A DNA stretch of 64,000 nucleotides from Runella slithyformis DSM 19594 (GTDB lineage Bacteria; Bacteroidota; Bacteroidia; Cytophagales; Spirosomataceae): contig NC_015703.1 in the NCBI RefSeq assembly GCF_000218895.1, forward strand, positions 619,501-683,500. Reading direction: 5' to 3'. Below, one piece after another: positions 26,867-34,847 of this stretch. Made by a program: the position numbers and the translations under genes. How positions within the stretch are numbered: the first letter of the stretch is position 1; the number at the start of each line of letters is the position of its first letter. The notes below the pieces were generated by a model. That model had not been told where the DNA came from. It did no database searches and saw nothing but the letters and a program-made list of their open reading frames with translations.

Positions 26867-28552
26867 CTATTGTCCGTTAGCCAAAACCCACCGCATATCG
26901 TCCATTTTTACAATAGGTACCATCTGATTATCATTGGAACTCCTGTAATTAAACCCGGAGAGCAGGTAATCATCGTTGTAGATTCGGGTGTCCAACCCGC
27001 TGCGTAACTGCTCACGGTACTTGTGCAGCAACCGTCCGAAAAACAAAAGGGCATCGTAGCCCTGCATTGAATAGATCGAAGGGATGGTATTGCGTTTGGT
27101 CAAATAATTGGTCTGAAAATCCCTTACCTGCTGTTTTGAGGTATCAACAAATTCAGTATCGATGATGTATACCTCACGTCCGGCCAGTGCTGACGGCACA
27201 ATATTCTGCATATTGAAGGCCGATGAGCTTGCCAATATCGGCACCGTCAACCGTCGTTTGGTCAACATATTGAGAACCTTCATTCCATCCGATTCGGTGC
27301 TGCTGAAAACCACCACGTGCCCCGGTTTGTTGTATTCGGTCACGGTAGCTGCGGAGTCCAGTTTTTCACGGGTTTTTCGAAAATCAATGGTTTGGTATCC
27401 TGCCTCATTCGCTTTGTTGCGATAAGACGCCGCAAGCGTGGAGTCGCGTCGGGTGGCCCCGTAATAAATGGCTAATTTACGATTGGCGGAAGGCAATGAA
27501 CGCATAAAGTCAAACCCCTGCTGCGCCTGACGTTCAAAGGAAGGCTGTAATAGTAACGTATTGGGATGGTTGGCAATGATATCCGTCGCCAGGCTTGTCG
27601 GATGCACATAAAATATACCGTTGGATTCAGCATAATCGGCGGCCAGTTTGGCGGGTTCGTTATAGACCGGGCCGATGAGAAAATCCGTTTGGGTAAAATT
27701 GGCATTATTGACCACGTTGAGCATGTCTTCGGGGTCATTGCCGACATCGTACGTAAACAGGTTGACCACAATACCTTCCTGCTGCAGTTTGGTCTTTGCC
27801 ATTTTCATTCCTTCGTACATATCATACGCAAATTGGTTAGTACGAACACGCTGATTAGGGCTGAACTCCTGCAACCGGAACGGCAACGCTACGGCTACAT
27901 TATAGTATCCTTTCCGGAGGTTGCCGTTGCCCTGACGCACCGGAGAAACGGCGGTGGAAGGCTTAGCAGCAACGGCTCCAAAGCGGTTGGTCAATTGGTC
28001 GGAGAGCTCCAGGTCTGATTTTTCATTGGATGTCCGCTGAATCATGTCGATCAGCGCCAACGCCACGGTCTTATCGGAAGGGTGCTGACGGTTCAGGCTT
28101 TTCAGATAAGCCATATCCTGCAATTTATATACATAGAATCGTTTAAGGGTTTCGGATTCTTTTTTAACCGATACATTGGAAATCTCTTCTGTATAGTCCA
28201 GCGCTTCGCCGAATTGTTTTTCCTGAAAAGCGATATCGGCCAATAAGTACCGTACGTCGTCCATTTTTTTCCAATCGGGAAAACGCTCCCGCAATTGCAT
28301 CAACATTTGGCGGCTCTCCGACAAACGATTGGTTTTCAGGGCTGCCAACGACCAGTAATAATGCGCAAAAGGCGCGAGTGAATGCGTATATTTTCGGGCG
28401 GTCAGTGGGGTGAGGACAGTGATGGCCCCGGCAAAATCACCGGCTTTACATAAGGCCGCTCCCCGTTTGTATTCGCGTTCGTACGTAGGGTCAACACCTT
28501 GGGAGTATACAACTAAGGGCAAAAGGTAAATCAGCAAAAGGGACTTTCTCAT
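26867..28552 (-). CDS. Periplasmic-binding-fold protein with TPR-like N-terminus
   Basis: A 561-residue exported protein with a signal peptide (LLLIYLLPLVVYSQG). Residues about 25-200 are TPR-like helical repeats (YKRGAALCKAGDFAGAITVL, LADIAFQEKQFGEALDY). Residues about 215-545 form a type I periplasmic-binding fold (YYNVAVALPFRL, MYEGMKMAKTKLQQEGI, DFLIGPVYNEPAKLAADYA, SMQGYDALLFFGRLL). The layout recalls LpoA-like activators of peptidoglycan synthases, which join TPR-like and binding-protein halves, but here the similarity is of form only. It precedes hemL on the same strand. The promoter is well defined. Confidence 0.72.
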   Translation of the reverse strand: MRKSLLLIYLLPLVVYSQGVDPTYEREYKRGAALCKAGDFAGAITVLTPLTARKYTHSLAPFAHYYWSLAALKTNRLSESRQMLMQLRERFPDWKKMDDVRYLLADIAFQEKQFGEALDYTEEISNVSVKKESETLKRFYVYKLQDMAYLKSLNRQHPSDKTVALALIDMIQRTSNEKSDLELSDQLTNRFGAVAAKPSTAVSPVRQGNGNLRKGYYNVAVALPFRLQEFSPNQRVRTNQFAYDMYEGMKMAKTKLQQEGIVVNLFTYDVGNDPEDMLNVVNNANFTQTDFLIGPVYNEPAKLAADYAESNGIFYVHPTSLATDIIANHPNTLLLQPSFERQAQQGFDFMRSLPSANRKLAIYYGATRRDSTLAASYRNKANEAGYQTIDFRKTREKLDSAATVTEYNKPGHVVVFSSTESDGMKVLNMLTKRRLTVPILASSSAFNMQNIVPSALAGREVYIIDTEFVDTSKQQVRDFQTNYLTKRNTIPSIYSMQGYDALLFFGRLLHKYREQLRSGLDTRIYNDDYLLSGFNYRSSNDNQMVPIVKMDDMRWVLANGQ

Positions 28553-28584
28553 CAGAAAAACATTAATGGGGTAAAACCGGAAGC

Positions 28585-28613
28585 CAAAGTTAAAACAATT
28601 TTAATGTGCCAAA
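28585..28613 (-). promoter_or_regulatory. Promoter of the 28552-25544 operon
   Basis: The minus strand reads TTTG, 17 bases, TAACTTTG: a full match to the Bacteroidota consensus. The expected transcript start is about 25 bp before the ATG at 28552. Confidence 0.7.
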
Positions 28614-28662
28614 TGTTGAAAGACCGGACGAATGTAAAATTAGCGAAGATGATGGTAAACAA

Positions 28663-28694
28663 AAAAGCCATCACGCTATCTGCGAATGGCTTTT
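28663..28694 (-). terminator. Terminator of the phosphohexomutase gene
   Basis: Arms AAAAGCCAT and ATGGCTTTT; on the minus strand the stem ends in a T run. It lies about 120 bp past the stop at 28814. Confidence 0.75.
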
Positions 28695-28813
28695 CTCACA
28701 CTTAACCTATGATGAAAAGTTCTGAAGTATACTTCGGAACCTCAAACGTAACGTGAATATACGTTATTTTGTTTTACTTATACAAATTTTTTTTAAAAAA
28801 ACAGCAATAACAC

Positions 28814-30562
28814 CTATTTCAGGTGCAGTTCTTCCCCGATATTTTTTACTTTTTCCTTCAATGAGACATACACCTCATCAAAGTCTTCATTGCGCTCCAA
28901 CGGGGCCACTACGCCCACATAAAACTTGATCTTTGGCTCAGTCCCGGACGGGCGGCAGGTGAATTTGGTGCCGTCGGCGGTAAAGAATTGCAGCACATTT
29001 GAAGATTCAATCCCCATGCTTCCCGATGGGATATCTACGGTCGTGCCGTTTTCGGTGCGTTTCAAAAATTTATAATCGTCGATACGAACCACGGGAGAGC
29101 CCGCAATAGATTGCGGCGGATTGGCCCGGAAATCAGCCATCATCTGCTGAATCTCTTCGGCACCCGTTTTGCCTTTTTTGGTCAGCGAAATCAGCCCTTC
29201 GTAATAGAAGCCGAATTGCTTGTATACCTCCATCAACAGATCGAACAGGCTCAGGCCTTTGTCTTTGGCGTAGGCAGTCAGCTCGGCGATCATGGCGCAG
29301 CTCGCAATGGCATCTTTGTCGCGCACGGCATCTCCGATGAGGTAGCCGTAGCTTTCTTCACCGCCGCCGATAAACTGCTGCTGTCCCTCCAACTCCCTGA
29401 TTACCTGTGCAATGTATTTAAATCCGGTCAGGGTATTGTAGCAGTGTACATCATAGCCCGCGGCCATTTTATCAATGAGGTCGGTGGTTACGATGGTTTT
29501 ACACACAAACTCTTTACCCGTCAGTTTGTCCGCTTCTTTCCACGCCTGCAAAAGGTAGTAGATCAATAAAGTCGCGGTTTGGTTGCCGTTCAGCAACTGA
29601 ATTTCGCCGTGGTGGTTTTTAACGGCAATCCCCACACGGTCGGCATCGGGATCGGTGCCCATCACGAGGTCGGCGTCAATTTCGTTGGCCCGATTTACAG
29701 CCATCGACATAGCTTCCGCTTCTTCCGGATTGGGATATACGACCGTTGGGAAATAGCCATTTCCCTGTGGTTCGGCCTGCTCGGCAATGACCGTTACGTT
29801 TTCAAAGCCCATGTTGGCCAACAACTGCGGCACCAAGGTTACGCCCGTTCCGTGAATCGGCGTATAGACAATTTTAAGGTCTTTCTGACGCTTGATCGCC
29901 TCTTTTGAAATCGACAGCGAGAGGATCTGATCAATGTATTTTTCATCTACTTCTTCGCCGATGAGGTGAATTTTTGAAGCATCTCCCTCAAACTTGATCT
30001 CATCAATCGATTGAATGGCATTGACTTCTTCAATGATGTTTTTATCGTGCGGCGCCACCACCTGCGAGCCGTCGTCCCAATAGGCTTTGTAGCCGTTGTA
30101 TTCTTTGGGATTGTGAGAAGCCGTAATCACCACGCCACTTTTACAACCCAACAGACGCGCCGCAAAACTCAGCTCGGGCGTAGGGCGAAGGCCCTTAAAA
30201 AGGTAGACCTCAATGCCGTTGGACGAAAAAATATTGGCCGTCACTTGGGCAAACACATCAGATTTGATTCGACAGTCGTGGGCGATAGCTACGCTGATCT
30301 TTTCTCCCGAAAATGTTTTGTTCAAATAATTGGCCAGACCCTGCGTAGCGGCTCCTACGGTGTATTGGTTCATGCGGTTGGAACCAATACCGATCAATCC
30401 CCGCAATCCACCCGTTCCAAACTCCAAGTCTTTATAAAATGAATCGGTAAGTTCAGTAAAGTTCTCTTTATCAACCAATTGTTGGATTTCAGTCTTTGTT
30501 TCGGCATCATAATTACCGCTAAGCCATTGGTCTACTTTGGTTTGTACAGCAGCGTCGAGCAT
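28814..30562 (-). CDS. Phosphohexomutase (phosphoglucomutase/phosphomannomutase)
   Basis: A 582-residue alpha-D-phosphohexomutase of the long PGM2-like type, which interconverts hexose 1- and 6-phosphates. The phosphoserine loop is GVVITASHNPKEYNGYKAY. The Mg2+ loop is GTDPDADRVGIA. The sugar-binding loop GGGEESYGYLIGD follows, and the C-terminal phosphate loop is RPSGTEPKIKFY. All catalytic motifs are intact. It has its own promoter and terminator. Glucose or mannose preference cannot be told from the sequence. Confidence 0.94.
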   Translation of the reverse strand: MLDAAVQTKVDQWLSGNYDAETKTEIQQLVDKENFTELTDSFYKDLEFGTGGLRGLIGIGSNRMNQYTVGAATQGLANYLNKTFSGEKISVAIAHDCRIKSDVFAQVTANIFSSNGIEVYLFKGLRPTPELSFAARLLGCKSGVVITASHNPKEYNGYKAYWDDGSQVVAPHDKNIIEEVNAIQSIDEIKFEGDASKIHLIGEEVDEKYIDQILSLSISKEAIKRQKDLKIVYTPIHGTGVTLVPQLLANMGFENVTVIAEQAEPQGNGYFPTVVYPNPEEAEAMSMAVNRANEIDADLVMGTDPDADRVGIAVKNHHGEIQLLNGNQTATLLIYYLLQAWKEADKLTGKEFVCKTIVTTDLIDKMAAGYDVHCYNTLTGFKYIAQVIRELEGQQQFIGGGEESYGYLIGDAVRDKDAIASCAMIAELTAYAKDKGLSLFDLLMEVYKQFGFYYEGLISLTKKGKTGAEEIQQMMADFRANPPQSIAGSPVVRIDDYKFLKRTENGTTVDIPSGSMGIESSNVLQFFTADGTKFTCRPSGTEPKIKFYVGVVAPLERNEDFDEVYVSLKEKVKNIGEELHLK

Positions 30563-30614
30563 AAAATGTTAAGTTTTGGATGTGCAATAGTTAATTAAAA
30601 AGGGGAAACATCCC

Positions 30615-30644
30615 CAAATTTAATGACTCGGCTGAATCTTGCAA
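30615..30644 (-). promoter_or_regulatory. Promoter of the phosphohexomutase gene
   Basis: Minus strand: TTG, 19 bases, TAAATTTG, matching both Bacteroidota boxes. A GGGGA-AACA-TCCCC hairpin (30602-30615) starts at the end of the -7 box, so the transcript would begin with or in this stem. Confidence 0.7.
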
Positions 30645-30981
30645 CTTTATGTTTTATTTAATGGGCTTTCCAGACCTGAAATTTCTTAATAAAGCCCAAA
30701 AAGCAACCGAGATGCTCAACGCCCGACGGTCGGTTAGAAACAAACGGGAGCGCTGTAACTGCCTGAATGCAAAGGAACAGCACCGGGCCCTTGCGTCTTT
30801 CTTCTAAATTCCATGAAAATTTCAGGCACAAATTTGAAAAAATTTTCGTTTTAAGAAAGTGATTGCACCGCTTCAATTGTCTATGGCAATAGACACGTTT
30901 ACAGGTACCGTTGGTACGATTTTTTAAAGAAGAATACAACGTTTGGAAACATAGTTACTTACTTAATAGCCATCCATTACA
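30645..30981. other. Intergenic region upstream of the cupin gene
   Basis: No gene seen. A stem with arms TGGGCTTT (30662-30669) and AAAGCCCA (30691-30698) is present. A weak -7-like AACGTTTG lies some 30 bp before the cupin start. Confidence 0.45.
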
Positions 30982-31821
30982 ATGCAGTTACAGCCGATAG
31001 AAAAACGCTCGGGCATCACGCCGGAGGAGTTTAGAGAACAATACCTTTTACCGGGCCGCCCCGTGGTTTTTCGCGACCTGGCGGCCGATTGGCCCGCTAC
31101 CCAAAAGTGGACATTCGATTATTTAAAAAGGAATTACGGACATCTGAAAGTACCGCTTTTCGGAAATGATTTTCATGACGCCGGCAAAGGATATATGAAT
31201 CCTAAAGTTCACATGCCTTTTGGCGAGTACCTGGACCTGATCCAGGCCGGGCCTACCGAATTACGGATGTTTTTATACAACATCTTTCTGCACGCTCCCG
31301 AACTGGTCAACGACGTAAAAATGCCGACCATCATGCCGGGCTTTGTCAAAGAATATCCGTTCATGTTTTTTGGCGGGCAGGGTGCGGTGGTCAAGCTTCA
31401 CTATGACATTGACTGCTCTTCGGTCTTTCTGACGCAGTTTCAGACCCGAAAACGGGTCATTCTTTTTGCCCCCGATCAAAGCCGCTATTTGTATCAACAT
31501 CCGTTTACGGTTCAGAGCCACGTGGATGTATTGAATCCGGACTATGAAAAATACCCCGCATTCAAAAAAGCCGTGGGCTGGGATACCGTGCTGGAGCACG
31601 GCGAAACGATCTTTATCCCGTCTACTTTTTGGCATTTTATCCAGTACGTCGACGGCGGTTTTTCCATCTCGCTCCGCGCTAACGACAGCGTCTTTACCCG
31701 CATTCGCGGTCTGTCCAACATTGCCCGTCATTTTGTGGTCGACAAAGGCATGAACAAACTGCTGGGTCAGAAATGGAAACAGTGGAAGGAAGTAAAAGCC
31801 GAAGAACGCGCTATGGCGTAA
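30982..31821 (+). CDS. Cupin-8 / JmjC-like Fe(II)-2-oxoglutarate oxygenase
   Basis: A 279-residue soluble protein. The N-terminal stretch PEEFREQYLLPGRPVVFRDLAADWP is typical of the cupin_8 group. The metal site is LHYDID (HxD) in the middle and the distal His in PSTFWHFIQYVDGG. RKRVILFAPDQSRYLY is the strand that normally binds 2-oxoglutarate. Family members hydroxylate protein or small-molecule targets; no target is indicated by the neighbours. It is a single-gene unit between the mutase and a convergent three-gene block. Confidence 0.87.
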   Translation: MQLQPIEKRSGITPEEFREQYLLPGRPVVFRDLAADWPATQKWTFDYLKRNYGHLKVPLFGNDFHDAGKGYMNPKVHMPFGEYLDLIQAGPTELRMFLYNIFLHAPELVNDVKMPTIMPGFVKEYPFMFFGGQGAVVKLHYDIDCSSVFLTQFQTRKRVILFAPDQSRYLYQHPFTVQSHVDVLNPDYEKYPAFKKAVGWDTVLEHGETIFIPSTFWHFIQYVDGGFSISLRANDSVFTRIRGLSNIARHFVVDKGMNKLLGQKWKQWKEVKAEERAMA

Positions 31822-31917
31822 TTTGAAAAAGGGGGGCCGTAATAGCATGACGGTGAGGACACCACCATGTTTTCCTCGCCTTGATTTGCAGGTGCTGACA
31901 CCTGCCAGGAAAAAAAA

Positions 31918-31947
31918 GGGAAGGTCTTAACAATTTGAGACCTTCCC
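31918..31947 (-). terminator. Terminator of the VOC-GyrI pair
   Basis: Arms GGGAAGGTCT and AGACCTTCCC, followed on the minus strand by a run of T. It lies 26 bp past the stop codon at 31973. Confidence 0.85.
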
Positions 31948-31972
31948 TACCCAATAATGTTCTGCTCTTAAG

Positions 31973-32425
31973 CTACCGAACCCTCACCTGCACTTCGGTG
32001 ATGTTGTGGGTGCTGTCTTCAAAATCCATGTTGATGTATATCTCGCGGCATTCTTCGGTCATGTGGAGGCCCTGCGCGTGCAGCTGCCGAATGAGGGTTT
32101 CGTAGGTTTGCGGCAATTGCTCCCACGCCCCTTCCATCAGGGTGGAAACACACTTAAATCCCTCCACACGCCGCCATTCAAACTCCGACGAAATCACATT
32201 TTGTTCCTGAATGGGAAGGGCTATTTCCAACAAAAAATGCGTGTGGGGCCGGCCGTCTATTCCGTAATAATTCCAATAAATGGGGCCCGTTACGGTCAGA
32301 TCCAGCCGAGCGGCTTCCCGGTAGAGCTTTTTGGCTACATGACCGCCGTAGTTCATTAACTCAGGAATGGTGGTCTTGACGCGAAAAACCAAGGCATTAT
32401 AGGGTTTTGATTCTTTGATCATCAT
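31973..32425 (-). CDS. GyrI-like small-molecule-binding protein
   Basis: A 150-residue stand-alone protein of the GyrI-like / AraC effector-binding fold. It opens with a VFRVKTTIPELMNYGGHVAKKLYREA stretch, has TGPIYWNYYGIDG and a HFLLEIALPI strand, and lacks any DNA-binding part. Such proteins bind small organic molecules, and some hydrolyse them. It begins 11 bp after the VOC gene, so both come from one transcript. The ligand is unknown. Confidence 0.8.
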   Translation of the reverse strand: MMIKESKPYNALVFRVKTTIPELMNYGGHVAKKLYREAARLDLTVTGPIYWNYYGIDGRPHTHFLLEIALPIQEQNVISSEFEWRRVEGFKCVSTLMEGAWEQLPQTYETLIRQLHAQGLHMTEECREIYINMDFEDSTHNITEVQVRVR

Positions 32426-32436
32426 GGCTGTATGGG

Positions 32437-32865
32437 TTAGTTTTTAGGGTAATCGTAATTGACCATCCATTTGATACCGAATTTATCAGCCGCCATGCCG
32501 AAGTATGCCCCCCAGAAGGTATTCTGCAACGGCATTTCAACCTCACCGCCTTCGGACAATCCGTGAAAGAGCTTCTCGGCTTCTTCTTTGCTGTCTGTGC
32601 CGATAGACAATGAAAAATTATTGCCCGGTGTGATGGTATGGCCCATGGATTCCAGCGCGTCGGTTCCCATCAGGATAGTGCCGTTGCCGATGGGTAAGGC
32701 CACGTGCATGATCTTGTCCTGATCTTCGGCAGGCAGTTTGTCTGATTCGGGCGTTTCTTTAAAACGCTGGATCATCACAAACTCGCCGCCAAAGACCGAT
32801 TTGTAAAAGTTAAATGCTTCTTCGGTGTTACCCAAAAAATTGAGATAAGGATTCACGGTTGCCAT
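32437..32865 (-). CDS. VOC-superfamily protein, PhnB-like
   Basis: A 142-residue vicinal-oxygen-chelate protein of the PhnB/YjdN type. NPYLNFLGNTEEAFNFYKSVFGG opens the first beta-alpha-beta unit, and NTFWGAYFGMAADKFGIKWMVN closes the second, as in that subgroup. No catalytic role is established for most relatives. It is the first gene of a pair with the GyrI-like protein and follows the WYL regulator. It has its own promoter and a nearby inverted repeat. Confidence 0.9.
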   Translation of the reverse strand: MATVNPYLNFLGNTEEAFNFYKSVFGGEFVMIQRFKETPESDKLPAEDQDKIMHVALPIGNGTILMGTDALESMGHTITPGNNFSLSIGTDSKEEAEKLFHGLSEGGEVEMPLQNTFWGAYFGMAADKFGIKWMVNYDYPKN

Positions 32866-32878
32866 GGTTGTTGTGTTT

Positions 32879-32915
32879 GTTTACGTGATAAAAAGAGGAA
32901 TGATTTAACGTAAAC
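32879..32915 (-). promoter_or_regulatory. Inverted repeat, possible operator
   Basis: GTTTACGT (32879-32886) and ACGTAAAC (32908-32915) are perfect 8-bp arms 21 bases apart. They lie between the -7 box and the VOC start. The neighbouring WYL regulator is the natural candidate to bind here; this is inferred. Confidence 0.5.
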
Positions 32916-32922
32916 AAAGGTA
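32915..32922 (-). promoter_or_regulatory. -7 box of the VOC-GyrI pair
   Basis: Minus-strand TACCTTTG matches TAnnTTTG. A TTG lies 14 bases further upstream, a little close for a standard -33 box. Confidence 0.55.
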
Positions 32923-32946
32923 CAACGGGCCGGTGACAACCGTATG

Positions 32947-33897
32947 TCAGTAGGGTTGAAGATAATGTTCCTGAATTTCCATGGCCAAGGTCTGCATCAT
33001 TTCTTTCATTTTGGGGGGGCTTTCCACCGTCACGTGTTTACCGTAGGCCATCAACCAGCGGCCCATTCCTTCAAAATGCTGGGTCATGAAGGTCATTTTG
33101 ACGTATTTTTCGTGTAATTCTTCCGAAATAAACCCCCAGTTATAACGCTGTTCCTGCATAAACAGCGCGGCCCCTTTGTGCACCCACAGGGTGACTTCTT
33201 CGAGGTGTTCCTGTACGCGCAGGCGGTCGAGGTAGGCCTGTAGGGTGAGCAAATTTTGTTTGGGGAAAAATATTTCCGTATTCGTCAGGTGTTGGATGCG
33301 GTCGGTTCGGAAATCGCGGTAATCACCACGCAGGCGACAAAAAGCGATCAAATGCCAATGCGAGCTGTAATAGACCAAGCCAATGGGCTCGATGTCGCGC
33401 TGCGTACTTTGTTTATGAAAATTGGTGATGTATTTAATACTTAACACCTGTTGACGCACAATGGCCTGCTGAATTTGGTTGAGGAAATGCACCGAAAAAG
33501 GCTCCGCCCGCTGACGGGCCAGCACGGCCACCCGCGATTCCAGATCTTCCAGGTGCTCTTTTTCGGTGCGTTTCAGCACCGATTTGATTTTATAGAATGC
33601 CGAATCAAAGCCTTCTCTCAACGATTCATCGGCCATCTTGCCGATCAGCTTTGCCCCAAAAAGCAAAGCACTCGCTTCTTCGTTGGTAAACATGACGGGC
33701 GGTAAATGATAATCTTCCAGAAAATACCCTACGCCGGCTTCCGCTCCGATGGGCACGCCCGCTTCTTCCAGGGCCCTGATATCGCGGTAGACAGTGCGCA
33801 GGCTTATGCCGAAACGATCGGCAATTTCCCGGGCTTTGACCACGCGTTTGGATTGTAACTGAATCAATATGGCAGTAAGGCGGTCGATACGGTTCAT
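32947..33897 (-). CDS. YafY-type WYL-domain transcriptional regulator
   Basis: A 316-residue regulator. The N-terminus is a winged helix (MNRIDRLTAILIQLQ, REIADRFGISLRTVYRDIRALEEAGVPI). The HxxL-containing linker GYFLEDYHLPPVMFT follows. The centre is a WYL domain with EPIGLVYYSSHWHLIAFCRLRGDYRDFRTDRI, where WHL replaces the name motif, and a C-terminal WCX extension. The ATG at 33897 is used because MNRIDR is the usual beginning. WYL proteins often respond to nucleic-acid or small ligands. It lies 81 bp upstream of the VOC gene and may control that pair or itself. Confidence 0.9.
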   Translation of the reverse strand: MNRIDRLTAILIQLQSKRVVKAREIADRFGISLRTVYRDIRALEEAGVPIGAEAGVGYFLEDYHLPPVMFTNEEASALLFGAKLIGKMADESLREGFDSAFYKIKSVLKRTEKEHLEDLESRVAVLARQRAEPFSVHFLNQIQQAIVRQQVLSIKYITNFHKQSTQRDIEPIGLVYYSSHWHLIAFCRLRGDYRDFRTDRIQHLTNTEIFFPKQNLLTLQAYLDRLRVQEHLEEVTLWVHKGAALFMQEQRYNWGFISEELHEKYVKMTFMTQHFEGMGRWLMAYGKHVTVESPPKMKEMMQTLAMEIQEHYLQPY

Positions 33898-34006
33898 GGG
33901 CTGAAGGGACTGGAAAGAAATAAGGAAGAGAATTTGCCGAAACATTTTGCAAACTGCCCCTTACCTTATAGTATTGAAATATGTTTTTCAAAATTCATAA
34001 AAAACC

Positions 34007-34468
34007 ATGACTTCACGCCTATTTCCTCTGTTTTTTATCTTCACTATCGGAATCACGGCCTGTCATCGCCCCGCCGACAATGTGCAGGACGCACAGACGC
34101 GCCTGACGAGTGTTCCCAAATGGCAGATACAGGAAATTTTGATGGACGAAGCGCCCCTGTTTAAAGACGGAAAACACATCCCGCACATCAGCGGGGTGCA
34201 GTTTGATACCTACATGGAATGGGTGCGCTTTTTACCTGACGGCAGTTTTGAAGGGCATTTTGTCGGTGCCGCCACTACCCAAAAATTTCAATGGGAAGCC
34301 TATCCCAAACAAAACGTGATTGCCCTGCGCGATACCGCTACCAAAACGGGAGGCTGGAATATTTACCCAAGAAACGTCTACGAAGACAGTTTTGAAATGG
34401 AAACCCGCAGCAGCGTATACGACCCGCCGCGCGTCACAAAACTGACCCTGAAATTCAAACCGCTCTAA
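34007..34468 (+). CDS. Small lipoprotein of unknown function
   Basis: A 153-residue protein with a lipoprotein signal (FFIFTIGITAC). The rest is beta-rich, with WQIQEILMDEAPLFKDGK, DTYMEWVRFLPDGSFEGHF and ETRSSVYDPPRVTKLTLKF, consistent with a small lipocalin-like or beta-barrel fold. I do not recognise the family. It is divergent from the WYL regulator. Confidence 0.7.
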   Translation: MTSRLFPLFFIFTIGITACHRPADNVQDAQTRLTSVPKWQIQEILMDEAPLFKDGKHIPHISGVQFDTYMEWVRFLPDGSFEGHFVGAATTQKFQWEAYPKQNVIALRDTATKTGGWNIYPRNVYEDSFEMETRSSVYDPPRVTKLTLKFKPL

Positions 34469-34614
34469 CAACACCTTTTGGGGAAAAATGAGCGAAATCG
34501 GTTGAGTTGAGCAAAAAAGACCTCACCATCACCCCTCTTTCTTCTGTCTGTATGAATGGCACAGCTCTTTTGAAATAGGAGTTCAGTTGCTATTCAAACT
34601 AAACGACGAAGGCC

Positions 34615-34794
34615 ATGAAAAAGGAAAAAGAAACCAAGAAGACGCAGGACAATCACCTCTCGCCGCAAAGTCAGCAGAATCAGGGAGCCAAAAAAGAAGA
34701 CTCGGCTCCGGCCACAGGTACACAGACGGATAACCATCAAAACGGGGTTCCAAACCGAGGTCCTCAACAGCGGTCACAAAACAAATCGAAGTAA
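34615..34794 (+). CDS. 59-residue disordered hydrophilic protein
   Basis: An ATG at 34615 opens a 60-codon frame starting MKKEKETKKT. It is made almost only of Lys, Glu, Gln, Asn, Ser, Pro and Gly, with no hydrophobic core. A purine-rich GACGAAGG lies a few bases upstream. The composition resembles small stress- or sporulation-like disordered proteins seen in Bacteroidota, but I know no named family. Codon use is regular, which supports expression. A strong stem-loop follows 13 bp after the stop. Confidence 0.6.
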   Translation: MKKEKETKKTQDNHLSPQSQQNQGAKKEDSAPATGTQTDNHQNGVPNRGPQQRSQNKSK

Positions 34795-34806
34795 ACAGGT
34801 ACGGGC

Positions 34807-34840
34807 GGCAGCCGGTCTCTGACGTTGGAGACCGGCTGCC
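34807..34840. terminator. Strong stem-loop between convergent genes
   Basis: Perfect 13-bp arms GGCAGCCGGTCTC and GAGACCGGCTGCC with an 8-base loop. There is no T run on either side, so it may act as an RNA-end protector rather than a classic terminator. Confidence 0.6.
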
Positions 34841-34847
34841 ATGCCCG

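Noticed and set aside
30658-30939. Minus-strand frame of 93 codons
   Set aside because: No recognisable pattern, no promoter or ribosome site, and it lies in an apparent regulatory spacer.
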